The notes beneath the pieces were generated by a model that did no database searches, was not told the DNA's origin, and saw nothing but the letters and a program-made list of their open reading frames with translations. Positions 17,044-24,595 of a stretch of DNA of 64,000 nucleotides are shown here, one piece after another. A program made the position numbers and the translations under genes. Position 1 is the first letter of the stretch; each line of letters begins with the position of its first letter. The DNA lies in contig NZ_JALNYS010000015.1 in the NCBI RefSeq assembly GCF_023229695.1, positions 23,087 through 87,086 of the forward strand, read 5' to 3'. This stretch comes from Sulfuricurvum sp. GTDB lineage: Bacteria > Campylobacterota > Campylobacteria > Campylobacterales > Sulfurimonadaceae.

Positions 17044-18040
17044 TTATTCTAAGAGCTTTGACAACAATATTTATTATACGAGTATTGCAAATAAAAAATT
17101 TGATATAAAAGTATGTAAAAAAGTAAACTCTAAATGTATTAAAAAAGATGGGAAAATAGAATATGTGATTAGAGATGAGCTAAAAGACATATCTCTTGAT
17201 AAGAATAAAAAAACGATTAGTACTCTAGAGTTATTTGATATTTATAAGTCTCTAAAAATAGGTAATTTTGAAAGTTTATTTATGAGTATATCTTTGGAAG
17301 ATTTGATTATTGGTGATTTTGAAAAGATACAACAAATTAAAAAACAAATAAAGTCAAATGGTGGAATAAAAGAAAATAAATATATAAAGTTCTTATTTAA
17401 TTATACAGATTTACAACCAGATGTAATAAGCCTTTTTTTTGAAAATCATCTCGATATTTCAACATGTTATTATTGTAATATTGATTTTGTAAATACTTAC
17501 AATACAAAGAGTAAGAAGAAAAATAAATTTACATTAGATCATTATTATGATAAATCAACTTATCCCTACCTAGCCCTTTCTCTCTATAATTTTGTACCTA
17601 GTTGTTATACATGTAATTCCAAATTAAAAGGAATTATTGAATTTACTAATTTGGCACCTAGTTCAGAAAAATACGATTTTGAGCAAAAAGTAAAATTTAA
17701 ACTCTTTTTAGATGGAATGTGTCAAAACTTACAAATAAAATCCAAAAAAGATATAGAAATACCTCTCAAAGAAAATTATTCTAATGATTTTAAAGATTAC
17801 ATCGAAAAACTTTATTTAGATGAGCGGTATAGAGTTCACAAGGATATAGTTTTTGAAATGATTCAAAATGCCGAACTTTATCCAGAAAGTCGTTTAAAAG
17901 AATTGCAAAATCTAACGGGTATACCGTTCCAGCAAATCAAAAAAGATATTTTCAATCTTATAGATGAAAATGATGATTTATCAAAAAAACCGTTTTCCAA
18001 ACTCATCAAAGACATCTCCGAAGAATTGGGACTTGTTTAA
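17030..18040 (+). CDS. Septu-like (PtuB-type) HNH endonuclease
   Basis: A 336-residue protein with a zinc-bound HNH nuclease core. CYYCN near residue 148 and CYTCN near residue 195 supply the metal cysteines, LDHYYDKSTYP contains the DH catalytic pair, and LYNFVPSC precedes the second cysteine pair (the NLVPSCxxCN pattern of HNH enzymes). The start lies within the end of the ATPase gene (14-base overlap), consistent with a two-gene defence module. It is longer than compact PtuB proteins, with an extra N-terminal ~140 residues. It is strongly AT-rich like its partner. Confidence 0.75.
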   Translation: MLKINYSKSFDNNIYYTSIANKKFDIKVCKKVNSKCIKKDGKIEYVIRDELKDISLDKNKKTISTLELFDIYKSLKIGNFESLFMSISLEDLIIGDFEKIQQIKKQIKSNGGIKENKYIKFLFNYTDLQPDVISLFFENHLDISTCYYCNIDFVNTYNTKSKKKNKFTLDHYYDKSTYPYLALSLYNFVPSCYTCNSKLKGIIEFTNLAPSSEKYDFEQKVKFKLFLDGMCQNLQIKSKKDIEIPLKENYSNDFKDYIEKLYLDERYRVHKDIVFEMIQNAELYPESRLKELQNLTGIPFQQIKKDIFNLIDENDDLSKKPFSKLIKDISEELGLV

Positions 18041-18052
18041 AAGGTTATAAAT

Positions 18053-18124
18053 ATGGAAAACAACAGAGTATTTCCAATTACGAACGCACTGTATTCGCAA
18101 TTGAGTTGGACGCATATAAACTAA
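18053..18124 (+). pseudogene. Remnant of DUF1016 (YhcG-type) nuclease gene
   Basis: A 23-codon open frame reads MENNRVFPITNALYSQLSWT and then HIN-stop. The string FPI-x5-L-x-S/T-QLSWTH closely matches a conserved block in the N-terminal domain of DUF1016/YhcG PD-(D/E)XK nucleases, where LSWTH is followed by further sequence. Nothing else of the gene is present. It lies in the 97-base gap between the HNH gene and hypE, as would a scar of an earlier insertion at this site. The match is short, so confidence is limited. Confidence 0.4.
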
Positions 18125-18137
18125 ATGAGGATAGCCA

Positions 18138-19130
18138 ATGACCAAAACAATTACATTAGCCCAAGGCAACGGCGGCGAAGAGAACAACGAACTGATCAAA
18201 AAGGTATTTTACAAAGCCTTTAACAACGAGATATTGGAACGAAGCGAAGATGCGGCGGTGATCGGAAATTTGGCGATGAGTACCGACAGTTTTACGGTGA
18301 GTCCTCTCTTTTTCGCGGGGGCGGACATCGGAAAGCTCGCGGTGTGCGGTACGTGTAACGATCTCGCGATGATGGGTGCACAGCCCAAATATCTCACTTG
18401 CAGCGTTATCATCGAAGAGGGGTTTGAGGTAGAGTTACTGGAGCGGATCGTCGAGAGTATGAGACAAGAGCTTCTTATTAACGGTGCGGTCGTGGTCAGC
18501 GGCGATACGAAGGTGGTACCGAAGGGGAGCGTGGATAAGATATTTATCAACACCACAGGGCTGGGTGAGATCGTCCAAGCGGGGATCAGCTCGAATAACG
18601 TGAGCGAAGAGGACGTGATCCTCATCAATCGCGACATCGGGTGCCACGGAGCGACGATTTTCGCCGCGCGTGAGGGGATGGAGATGAGCAGTGCCCTCAA
18701 AAGTGACTGTAACTCGCTCTATCCGCAAGTCAAAGCTCTCATGGATGCAGGGGTGCGGATCACGGCGATGCGCGATGCGACGCGCGGAGGGGTTGCGGCG
18801 GTGCTCAACGAGTGGGCGAGACAGTCGAACGTCTGTATCGAAGTAGAAGAGGAAAAAATTCCCGTGAGCGATGAGGTCAAAGGGATCTGTGAAATGCTGG
18901 GATTTGAAGCGACGGCATTGGCGAATGAGGGGACGTTTGTGTTGGCGATCCACAAAGATCACGCGCTTCAAGCCCTGGAGATACTCAAGGGGTTTGAGGT
19001 GTGCGCTATGGCTTCGGTGGTGGGTGAAGTGAGTCAAAAGTATCCACAAAAAGTGATCCTCAAAAGCCCGTGGGGGACGTCACGATTTTTAGAGACCCCA
19101 AATGGCGAGTTGTTACCGAGAATCTGCTAA
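18138..19130 (+). CDS. hypE: Carbamoyl-dehydratase HypE
   Basis: HypE dehydrates the thiocarbamate on its C-terminal cysteine to thiocyanate and donates CN to iron on HypC-HypD. The 330-residue protein belongs to the AIR synthase/SelD fold: GNGGEENNELIKKVF, MSTDSFTVSPLFF, VSGDTKVVPKG and MRDATRGGVAAVLNEWA are its ATP-site motifs. It ends with PRIC, the essential terminal cysteine. Its stop overlaps a hypA start (TAATG), but that hypA copy is broken. The last ~27 codons are duplicated with divergence at 20355. Confidence 0.97.
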   Translation: MTKTITLAQGNGGEENNELIKKVFYKAFNNEILERSEDAAVIGNLAMSTDSFTVSPLFFAGADIGKLAVCGTCNDLAMMGAQPKYLTCSVIIEEGFEVELLERIVESMRQELLINGAVVVSGDTKVVPKGSVDKIFINTTGLGEIVQAGISSNNVSEEDVILINRDIGCHGATIFAAREGMEMSSALKSDCNSLYPQVKALMDAGVRITAMRDATRGGVAAVLNEWARQSNVCIEVEEEKIPVSDEVKGICEMLGFEATALANEGTFVLAIHKDHALQALEILKGFEVCAMASVVGEVSQKYPQKVILKSPWGTSRFLETPNGELLPRIC

Positions 19131-19234
19131 TGCATGAATACTCTATTGTGCAAGTATTGTTAACCCAGTGCGAGAGCTATGAAAAGGCAAACGATGCCGA
19201 AAAGCTCACCCGCGTCGAGATCAAGGTGGGGTGA
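19130..19234 (+). pseudogene. Truncated hypA copy
   Basis: The frame starts MHEYSIVQVLLTQCESYEKA and stops after 34 residues at VEIKVG because one G is missing from a G run (GTGGGGTG against GTGGGGGTG in intact hypA). Homology to intact hypA goes on only to about 19244 and then ends abruptly. The zinc-finger half is absent, so it cannot work. It overlaps the end of intact hypE exactly as a normal hypE-hypA junction would. Confidence 0.85.
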
Positions 19235-19244
19235 TGAGCGGGGT

Positions 19245-19412
19245 ATGCTGGCGTTCACGATCGACCGCCGGCATGCTACATCTAGCAACAACATGATGGC
19301 GCAGGGGCGCTATATGGTGGTGAGCAAACATGATATCAAAGCGTTCGAGTGGATGGTGGACGGGACGGAAGATCGGATGGCGCCAGCGAAAAAAGAGACG
19401 GTGAAGTATTGA
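19245..19412 (+). other. Unidentified open frame after the hypA break
   Basis: A 55-codon frame (MLAFTIDRRHATSSNNMMAQ to KKETVKY) begins exactly where homology to hypA stops. Its composition is host-like and GC-rich, unlike the AT-rich island genes. I do not recognise the sequence; it may be the 3' end of another gene joined to the broken hypA by recombination. No ribosome binding site of note is seen, so expression is doubtful. Confidence 0.3.
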
Positions 19413-19484
19413 AAATGGCGGAGTTTTCCCTAAAAAGAAAAACTCTTGCTATAATTGAAAAAATGGATAAAAAAGGTTGTTGCG

Positions 19485-19754
19485 ATGTATGCAGTCGAAT
19501 TTGAAACCATTAACCATAACGGAACGATCACCATTCCAGAAGAGTACGGGTTTGCGGACAATGAATCAATCAAAGTTATCCTTCTCAAAAAAGAGAGAAG
19601 TGCCAACGACCCTGAATTTCAACAACATCGTGAAGAGATCAAAAATCTCATCGATGACTATAAAACAAACGGGGATAAAAATTTCCTCCCGTATGAAGAG
19701 GGGATGGACGCAATCGATAACTGGCTGGACGGTTTAGACGTTGCGAATCATTAA
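19485..19754 (+). CDS. Antitoxin of ParE/RelE-type module
   Basis: An 89-residue acidic protein. The N-terminus (MYAVEFETINHNGTITIPEE) looks like a short beta-rich DNA-binding segment of the AbrB/SpoVT type, and the rest is helical with a C-terminal EEGMDAIDNWLDGL that would wrap the toxin. A TATAAT at 19450-19455 lies just upstream. It overlaps the following toxin gene by 14 bases, standard for such modules. It sits inside the scar between the broken and intact hypA copies. Confidence 0.7.
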   Translation: MYAVEFETINHNGTITIPEEYGFADNESIKVILLKKERSANDPEFQQHREEIKNLIDDYKTNGDKNFLPYEEGMDAIDNWLDGLDVANH

Positions 19755-20019
19755 ATCCAAAACGTTTAATACGCAGCTGATAACGGCGCTTCAATTTATC
19801 GCACAAAACAATCCTCACAACGCAAAAGCATTCAAAAAAGAGCTGGATGCGAAAATAGTCGATTTACCTCATTTCCCTTTCAAATTCAGAGAGTCCGAAT
19901 ATTATGACGATGAAAATGCGCGGGATTTGGTTTTCAAAGGGTATACCATTCCTTATTATGTCGATAGTGTCGGAGATACAATTATCATTTTGAAAATATT
20001 TAAGTATCGGTTACCGTAA
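19741..20019 (+). CDS. ParE/RelE family toxin
   Basis: A 92-residue protein of the RelE/ParE fold: N-terminal MRIIKSKTFNTQLITAL helix pair and C-terminal strands with ARDLVFKGYTIPYYVD, the same pattern as the toxin at 46688 (IRELIFKGYTVPFFID). It uses a TTG start within the antitoxin end, implying coupled and reduced translation. Family members cut mRNA at the ribosome or poison gyrase; which applies here is not visible. Confidence 0.8.
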   Translation: MRIIKSKTFNTQLITALQFIAQNNPHNAKAFKKELDAKIVDLPHFPFKFRESEYYDDENARDLVFKGYTIPYYVDSVGDTIIILKIFKYRLP

Positions 20020-20032
20020 AAAAATATAGTAG

Positions 20033-20160
20033 ACTTCTTGCATAACCTTGTTATGCAAGAAGTTTTCTGCCTCGAAGAGGCAAGCTTTAGCGCCATAGCG
20101 GCTAGCGTAGTGCTTTGGGCTTTGCTCAAAGCACGTTTAAAAGAGAGTTCTGCAAGAACT
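20033..20160. repeat. Hairpin-rich noncoding repeat
   Basis: A chain of inverted repeats: ACTTCTTGCATAAC/GTTATGCAAGAAGT (14 bp arms, 3-base loop, 20033-20063), then TGCCTC/GAGGCA, then GTGCTTTG/CAAAGCAC, then AGAGTTC/GAACTCT. The organisation is like the elements at 8939 and 11035 and shares a GGGCTTTGC loop, but the primary sequence differs. The first hairpin follows the toxin stop and may end transcription. Confidence 0.6.
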
Positions 20161-20179
20161 CTAGTGAAGTATTAGACTT

Positions 20180-20275
20180 TCCGTTCGTGGTAAACTTGTC
20201 GAACCATGAACGATTGACCCTTCGACAAAACAAGGGTACCGATCGTAAAGTGATGTTTTCTTGAGCGCAGGGCGA
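20180..20275. repeat. Dispersed palindromic repeat fragments
   Basis: Contains GTTCGTGGT with CTTGTCGAACCATGAACG, then CCCTTCGACA and GCAGGGCGAAC. These are pieces of the GTTCGCCCTGAGC-TTGTCGAAGGG type palindromic repeats that also occur at 31437 and 32928. No coding function. A TATAAT follows at 20316-20321. Confidence 0.5.
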
Positions 20276-20354
20276 ACTGGAAATTGGTTGCCGTAAAAAA
20301 TTTGCTATAATATTCGGTATAAAAAACCAAATATTAACCCAAAAATACCCTAAA

Positions 20355-20435
20355 AAGGTTATTTTAAAAAGCCCGTGGGGGACGTTTCGATTTTTAGAGA
20401 CTCCGAACGGCGAATTACTACCGAGGATTTGTTAA
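20355..20435 (+). pseudogene. Duplicated 3' end of hypE
   Basis: These 26 codons and stop read KVILKSPWGTFRFLETPNGE and then LLPRIC, the same as the end of intact hypE but for one Ser to Phe change; at DNA level the two copies differ at many third positions. The TAATG overlap with the hypA start is kept. This is the tail of a second, diverged hypE whose body is missing, and it provides the upstream context of intact hypA. Confidence 0.85.
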
Positions 20436-20776
20436 TGCATGAGTATTCGATCGTCCAAGCGCTGCTCGATCAATGCGAGAGCTATGCAAAGGTAAACGAT
20501 GCCGAAAAGATCACCCGCGTCGAGATCAAGGTGGGGGTGATGAGCGGGGTGGAACCGCATCTCCTTTCCACGGCATTTGAGACGTTTAGAGAACATACAC
20601 TCTGCGATTCTGCGGAGCTGGTGGTGCACATTCAGCCGATTGTCGTCACCTGCCGTTCCTGCCATGCGACCAATGCCCTTGAGAGAGCCCATTATTGCTG
20701 TCCGGAGTGCGAGAGCACCGATGTGCGGGTGGATGAGGGGGAAGATTTGCTGTTAATGCGTTTGGAAATGGAGTGA
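20435..20776 (+). CDS. hypA: Hydrogenase nickel metallochaperone HypA
   Basis: HypA binds nickel through its N-terminal MHE motif and passes it, with HypB, to the hydrogenase. The 113-residue protein has MHEYSIVQAL at the start and the zinc site CRSC and CPEC. The start is set by the conserved MHE and by the TAATG overlap with the duplicated hypE tail. It is followed by a TGATG overlap with the polysaccharide deacetylase gene. Because the intact hypE is 1.3 kb upstream, hypA may rely on a promoter within the scar (TATAAT at 20316-20321). Confidence 0.96.
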   Translation: MHEYSIVQALLDQCESYAKVNDAEKITRVEIKVGVMSGVEPHLLSTAFETFREHTLCDSAELVVHIQPIVVTCRSCHATNALERAHYCCPECESTDVRVDEGEDLLLMRLEME

Positions 20777-21531
20777 TGCTACCTGCCCGATCCATTCTTT
20801 TTTGGATTGCGTGTCTCTTCCTCTCTCCGTTGGCGGCGGAGCAGAAGATATCGATTTTAGCGTACCACCGCTTTGGGCCGAATGCGCCAGAGCGTATGAC
20901 GGTGAGCAACCGCGTATTTGAAACGCATCTGAAATGGTTGCAACAGCATGGGTATGCGGTGATCCCGATGGAGAGGGCGGTGAAATTTCTTCGGGGAGAA
21001 GAGGAGATCCCTCTAAAATCGGTCGTCATTACGGTCGATGACGGCCACAAAAGCGTTTATACCGATATGGCGCCGCTGATCCGAAAATACCGTGTACCGG
21101 TGACTCTCTTCATCTACCCCAGTGCCATTTCGAATGCCAAATATGCGATGACGTGGGATCAGCTCAGAGAACTTGAGGCGACGAAATACTTTAGCGTTGA
21201 ATCGCACACCTACTGGCACCCCAATTTTAAGATCGAGAAGCGCAGACTCCCTCCTGCGGAGTATGAAAAACTCGTTGCCGGACAACTCGGCTTATCGAAG
21301 TCGGTATTGGAAAAAGAGATGGGGCATGAGGTGAAGTATCTGGCCTGGGCATTCGGGATTCATGACCTCTATTTGGAAGCGATAGCAAAGAAGTGCGGAT
21401 ATACAGCGGCCTTTTCTATCGGCCGCCGGCCGGCATCGGCAGAAGAGGGGATGCTGGGGCAGCCCCGATTTTTGATGCAAAACGGGGATGACGCGGCACG
21501 ATTTGAAACAATTGTTTTTAATGCAAATTGA
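20776..21531 (+). CDS. Polysaccharide deacetylase family protein
   Basis: A 251-residue exported enzyme of the NodB/carbohydrate esterase 4 fold. A signal peptide is present (ARSILFWIACLFLSPLAAE). The catalytic TFDDG motif appears as TVDDGHKS, with the metal histidines in VESHTYWHP (H-x3-H type). Substrate is probably an acetylated cell-wall or exopolysaccharide sugar in the periplasm. The ATG overlaps the hypA stop (TGATG), so it is translated with hypA although the pathway link is not obvious. Confidence 0.85.
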   Translation: MLPARSILFWIACLFLSPLAAEQKISILAYHRFGPNAPERMTVSNRVFETHLKWLQQHGYAVIPMERAVKFLRGEEEIPLKSVVITVDDGHKSVYTDMAPLIRKYRVPVTLFIYPSAISNAKYAMTWDQLRELEATKYFSVESHTYWHPNFKIEKRRLPPAEYEKLVAGQLGLSKSVLEKEMGHEVKYLAWAFGIHDLYLEAIAKKCGYTAAFSIGRRPASAEEGMLGQPRFLMQNGDDAARFETIVFNAN

Positions 21532-21604
21532 TTTGTTAAAAAAGTGATGCAAGGCGAAAAAAGATTATGGTACAATGAATTTTAGTTTTATGGAAGGTTT
21601 TTAA

Positions 21605-21859
21605 ATGCAAAAAAATTTTTCAGGTAAAAATCGAAAACGAAGAAAAATCAAACTCGATGGTACGCTGGAAGATCAGAGAGAGCCGAGTCTGTTTAAACCT
21701 TTTATCTATTATGCGTTGGAAATTTCGCTTCTTTTATTGATAATCGGAACATTTGAATTGAGTATTGACCCGACAACGTGGTCGAACGTAAGCTACATCA
21801 TCTCTACGATGTGGGTAACCTATACGACGATAAAACTTTTTCGCGTCCTCACCCGTTAG
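21605..21859 (+). CDS. Small membrane protein
   Basis: An 84-residue protein with a very basic N-terminus (KNRKRRKIKLDG), one clear transmembrane helix (ALEISLLLLIIGTFELSI) and a second hydrophobic stretch near residues 60-75. GGAAGG precedes the start and a TACAAT hexamer lies about 35 bases upstream. I do not recognise a family. Confidence 0.55.
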   Translation: MQKNFSGKNRKRRKIKLDGTLEDQREPSLFKPFIYYALEISLLLLIIGTFELSIDPTTWSNVSYIISTMWVTYTTIKLFRVLTR

Positions 21860-21899
21860 AGGGGGATTGGTTCCCCATACCCGCAAAAATTTCTACGAT

Positions 21900-21951
21900 C
21901 CGTCAATTGTGACGGTACTATTTAAAATTTACAGCCTCATATCGCTATAAT
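21900..21951 (+). promoter_or_regulatory. Palindrome and -10 element upstream of aminotransferase
   Basis: A perfect palindrome CCGTCA-ATTG-TGACGG occupies 21900-21915 and a TATAAT lies at 21946-21951, about 34 bases before the TTG start of the aminotransferase. The palindrome could be an operator or the end of the preceding transcript; no T-run follows it. Confidence 0.4.
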
Positions 21952-21984
21952 ATATCTACACAATTCCATTACAAAGACTGTCCT

Positions 21985-23121
21985 TTGCATTTTGAGCCGT
22001 ATCCGTTTGAAAAATTGACCGCCCTATTGGAGGGGATTACCCCTAATTCTGACTATTCGCCGATTGCTCTCACCATTGGAGAGCCGCAGTTCGAGACTCC
22101 CGCATTTATCCAAAAATCGTTGTGCAAACACTCTGAAGAGCTGCGCCGCTATCCGAAAACGGCGGGGGAGAGCTATTTGAATGAATCGATGCGGGGATTT
22201 GTCGCTACCCGTTTCGGGGTGGAGCTGAAACCTTCTGAGCTGATCAGCACGTTCGGGACGCGCGAGGTGCTTTTTAACTTTCCGCAGTTTTATCTGTTTG
22301 ATACACAAAATCCCGTGATGGCCTACACCAATCCGTTTTATCAGATTTATGAGGGCTCAGCGATCGCGTCGCGCGCACGGGTGATCCACCTGAACCTGAC
22401 CGAGCAAAATAGTTTTAAGCCGGTGGTTGATGAAGCAAAGTTGGCCGAGTGCGATCTCGTGATCCTCAATTTTCCGAACAATCCGACCGCGTCGGTACTG
22501 AGCCTCGATGAGCTGGGGGAGTGGGTGAAACTGGCCCTCAAACACGATTTTTGTCTCATCAACGATGAGTGCTACAGCGAGATTTATACGGCCGAAAAAG
22601 TCCCTTCGCTTCTCGAAGCGTCGATCCATGTCGGGAATAGGTCGTTTAAAAATGTCCTCGTGATCAACTCGATCTCCAAACGCTCTTCCGCGCCGGGACT
22701 GCGCAGCGGATTTATCGCCGGAGATGCAGAGATATTAAAAGGGTACGCACAGTACCGCACCTATGTCGGATGTGCGTCTCCGTTGCCGCTTCAGGCTGCC
22801 GCCGCGATGGCGTGGGCCGATGATGTTCATGTTCAGGCTGCGCGGGAGGTCTATGCCCAAAACTTCAAAGCGGCACGGGAAATTTTAGGGGTCGAGAGCT
22901 CCGATGCGACGTTTTATCTCTGGCTTAAAGTTTCTGATCCGCTGGAATTTACCCGGCGCCTGTACCGCGATTATAATGTCAAAGTCCTCCCGGGGGAGTT
23001 TTTGGCACGCGAAGACAGTTGCGGTGAAAATCCCGGGATCGGATATCTCCGTATCGCCCTCGTCGAAGAGACCGCACGTACGATCGAAGCACTACACCGC
23101 CTGAAGGAGGCCCTCCAATGA
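21985..23121 (+). CDS. dapC: PLP-dependent aminotransferase, succinyldiaminopimelate type
   Basis: A 378-residue fold-type I aminotransferase. NFPNNPTASVL, the pyridoxal-binding DECYSEIY and the Schiff-base lysine in NSISKRSSAPGLRSGF are clear. The best functional guess is N-succinyl-diaminopimelate aminotransferase (DapC) in lysine and peptidoglycan synthesis, as the campylobacterotal members of this subgroup are so assigned and murC is nearby. The start appears to be TTG at 21985. It overlaps the next gene by 4 bases. Another class I aminotransferase role is possible. Confidence 0.75.
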   Translation: MHFEPYPFEKLTALLEGITPNSDYSPIALTIGEPQFETPAFIQKSLCKHSEELRRYPKTAGESYLNESMRGFVATRFGVELKPSELISTFGTREVLFNFPQFYLFDTQNPVMAYTNPFYQIYEGSAIASRARVIHLNLTEQNSFKPVVDEAKLAECDLVILNFPNNPTASVLSLDELGEWVKLALKHDFCLINDECYSEIYTAEKVPSLLEASIHVGNRSFKNVLVINSISKRSSAPGLRSGFIAGDAEILKGYAQYRTYVGCASPLPLQAAAAMAWADDVHVQAAREVYAQNFKAAREILGVESSDATFYLWLKVSDPLEFTRRLYRDYNVKVLPGEFLAREDSCGENPGIGYLRIALVEETARTIEALHRLKEALQ

Positions 23122-23579
23122 TCGAGTTGAAAGAAAAAATTTACAAAGCCCAGAGCGAAGGGGACATTGCTGCTCTCTACGTTCTTGAATCCCAGGCGCA
23201 TGAGAAGTTTGACGAAGAGACTCTGATGGCCTATTATGCCAATATCCTCGATGTCGCCCTTGAGCGGCTTACCAACGCGCTGGAGAATCTGGAGCGGCTT
23301 GATATGAGCGAAGTGCAGGATTTCGCAACGCTGCGGGCGTTGTACGAGTATGCGATCGAACACTACAGTGCGGGATCGGCAGGTGATGCAAGTGCCTTAT
23401 TCGAAGTTCTCGGAGGTTTAAGTGATGACGCCTCTTTCAGCGAAGCGATGAAAATTCACCGGGCGGCATGCGATGCGCGTATACCGTTTGACGATTTCAT
23501 CGATGAATACGTCGATATGAATGCGACTCAAAACGGCGGCAAATTTTATATCAGTTTTTTTAAAAAATCGATTGAGTAG
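23118..23579 (+). CDS. Conserved small acidic protein
   Basis: A 153-residue, mostly helical acidic protein (start MIELKEKIYKAQSEGDIAAL) without motifs I can assign. It overlaps the aminotransferase stop (ATGA) and has host-like codon use. An ancestral link directly to murC is likely, since the AT-rich four-gene island begins 40 bases after it and ends just before murC. Function unknown. Confidence 0.6.
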   Translation: MIELKEKIYKAQSEGDIAALYVLESQAHEKFDEETLMAYYANILDVALERLTNALENLERLDMSEVQDFATLRALYEYAIEHYSAGSAGDASALFEVLGGLSDDASFSEAMKIHRAACDARIPFDDFIDEYVDMNATQNGGKFYISFFKKSIE

Positions 23580-23619
23580 AACTAAAGTATAATGATATTG
23601 ACTAAAAAAAAGGTGTCAA

Positions 23620-24585
23620 ATGACTGTTAAAGATGCAATTTTGAAAACTCTTGATGAGATAGATAAACCATCAACCTATCAGGATGTTACAAAATATATT
23701 TTAGAGAATAAAATATATGTATTTGACGGGTCTACACCTGATGCAACAGTATCAGCATTATTAGGTGATTTTATTCGTAAGAATGATACGAGAATTGGAA
23801 GAACAAAAGAAGGGCGTACATATTATTACTATTTGACAAAAAATGAAGTAATTAATGAAACTATCGAAGATAGTTTTTCTGAAGAAAAGATTGATGTAAA
23901 AAAAAGTAATAAAACTGATTTTACAGAAAGAGATCTACATCCGCTCTTTGTAAGTTATCTTAAAAGTAAAAGTATTTATGCAAAGACTATTCTTCATGAA
24001 GAATCAAAAAATAGTAAAGATGATACACAAAAATGGGCGCATCCAGATATTGTTGGTGTGAAATTCGTTAAACTAAAAAGTGATGCAAGCGTCAAACTTC
24101 TAAAAACTCTTGAAAAAAAAGATTCATGTGAGATTGTTTCGTATGAGCTTAAAAAAGAGATAAATTCTGATACTGAACTAAAAAAATGTTATTTTCAAGC
24201 AGTATCGAATTCGAGTTGGGCAAATAGAGGTTATTTAGTTGCTTTTGAAATCGGAGATCACTTGAAAGAGGAGATTGAACGTCTTAATAAAGCTTTTGGA
24301 ATTGGTGTAATTAAATTGCATTCAAATCCATTTGAAAGTCAAATGCTATTTCAATCCTCTTATCGGGACTTAGATTATCAAACGATAGATAAACTTTGCC
24401 ACATTAACAACAAATACAAAGATTTTATAGAGCAAATCGAAAAAATTTTAAATGCAGAAGATAGGTATTTGGATTCGACGATTAATGAATTAAATGGAAA
24501 ATGTGATCAGTTTTATGAAAAAGAGGAAGAAATAGTCAAATATTGTGCTGATAAAAATATTCCGTATGACCAAGAATCAATATAA
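23620..24585 (+). CDS. HARE-HTH protein with PD-(D/E)XK nuclease-like domain
   Basis: A 321-residue protein. Residues 1-75 fit the HARE-HTH winged-helix domain (MTVKDAILKTLDEIDKPSTY, ending RTKEGRTYYYYL) that is common at the N-terminus of restriction enzymes and related nucleases. The middle has a possible PD-(D/E)XK core: HPDIVGVKFVKL supplies the aspartate, SYELKKEI the E-x-K, and FQAVSNSSWANRGYLV the next helix and strand. The C-terminal 80 residues are helical. It begins an AT-rich operon, 10 bases before the SMEK gene, with a TATAAT at 23588-23593. It could be the nuclease arm of the ABC-3C island or an independent passenger. Confidence 0.6.
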   Translation: MTVKDAILKTLDEIDKPSTYQDVTKYILENKIYVFDGSTPDATVSALLGDFIRKNDTRIGRTKEGRTYYYYLTKNEVINETIEDSFSEEKIDVKKSNKTDFTERDLHPLFVSYLKSKSIYAKTILHEESKNSKDDTQKWAHPDIVGVKFVKLKSDASVKLLKTLEKKDSCEIVSYELKKEINSDTELKKCYFQAVSNSSWANRGYLVAFEIGDHLKEEIERLNKAFGIGVIKLHSNPFESQMLFQSSYRDLDYQTIDKLCHINNKYKDFIEQIEKILNAEDRYLDSTINELNGKCDQFYEKEEEIVKYCADKNIPYDQESI

Positions 24586-24595
24586 GGATGTTTGA

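Noticed and set aside
19179..19244. Extending the 55-codon orphan upstream to 19179
   Set aside because: That part is hypA sequence read in a shifted frame.
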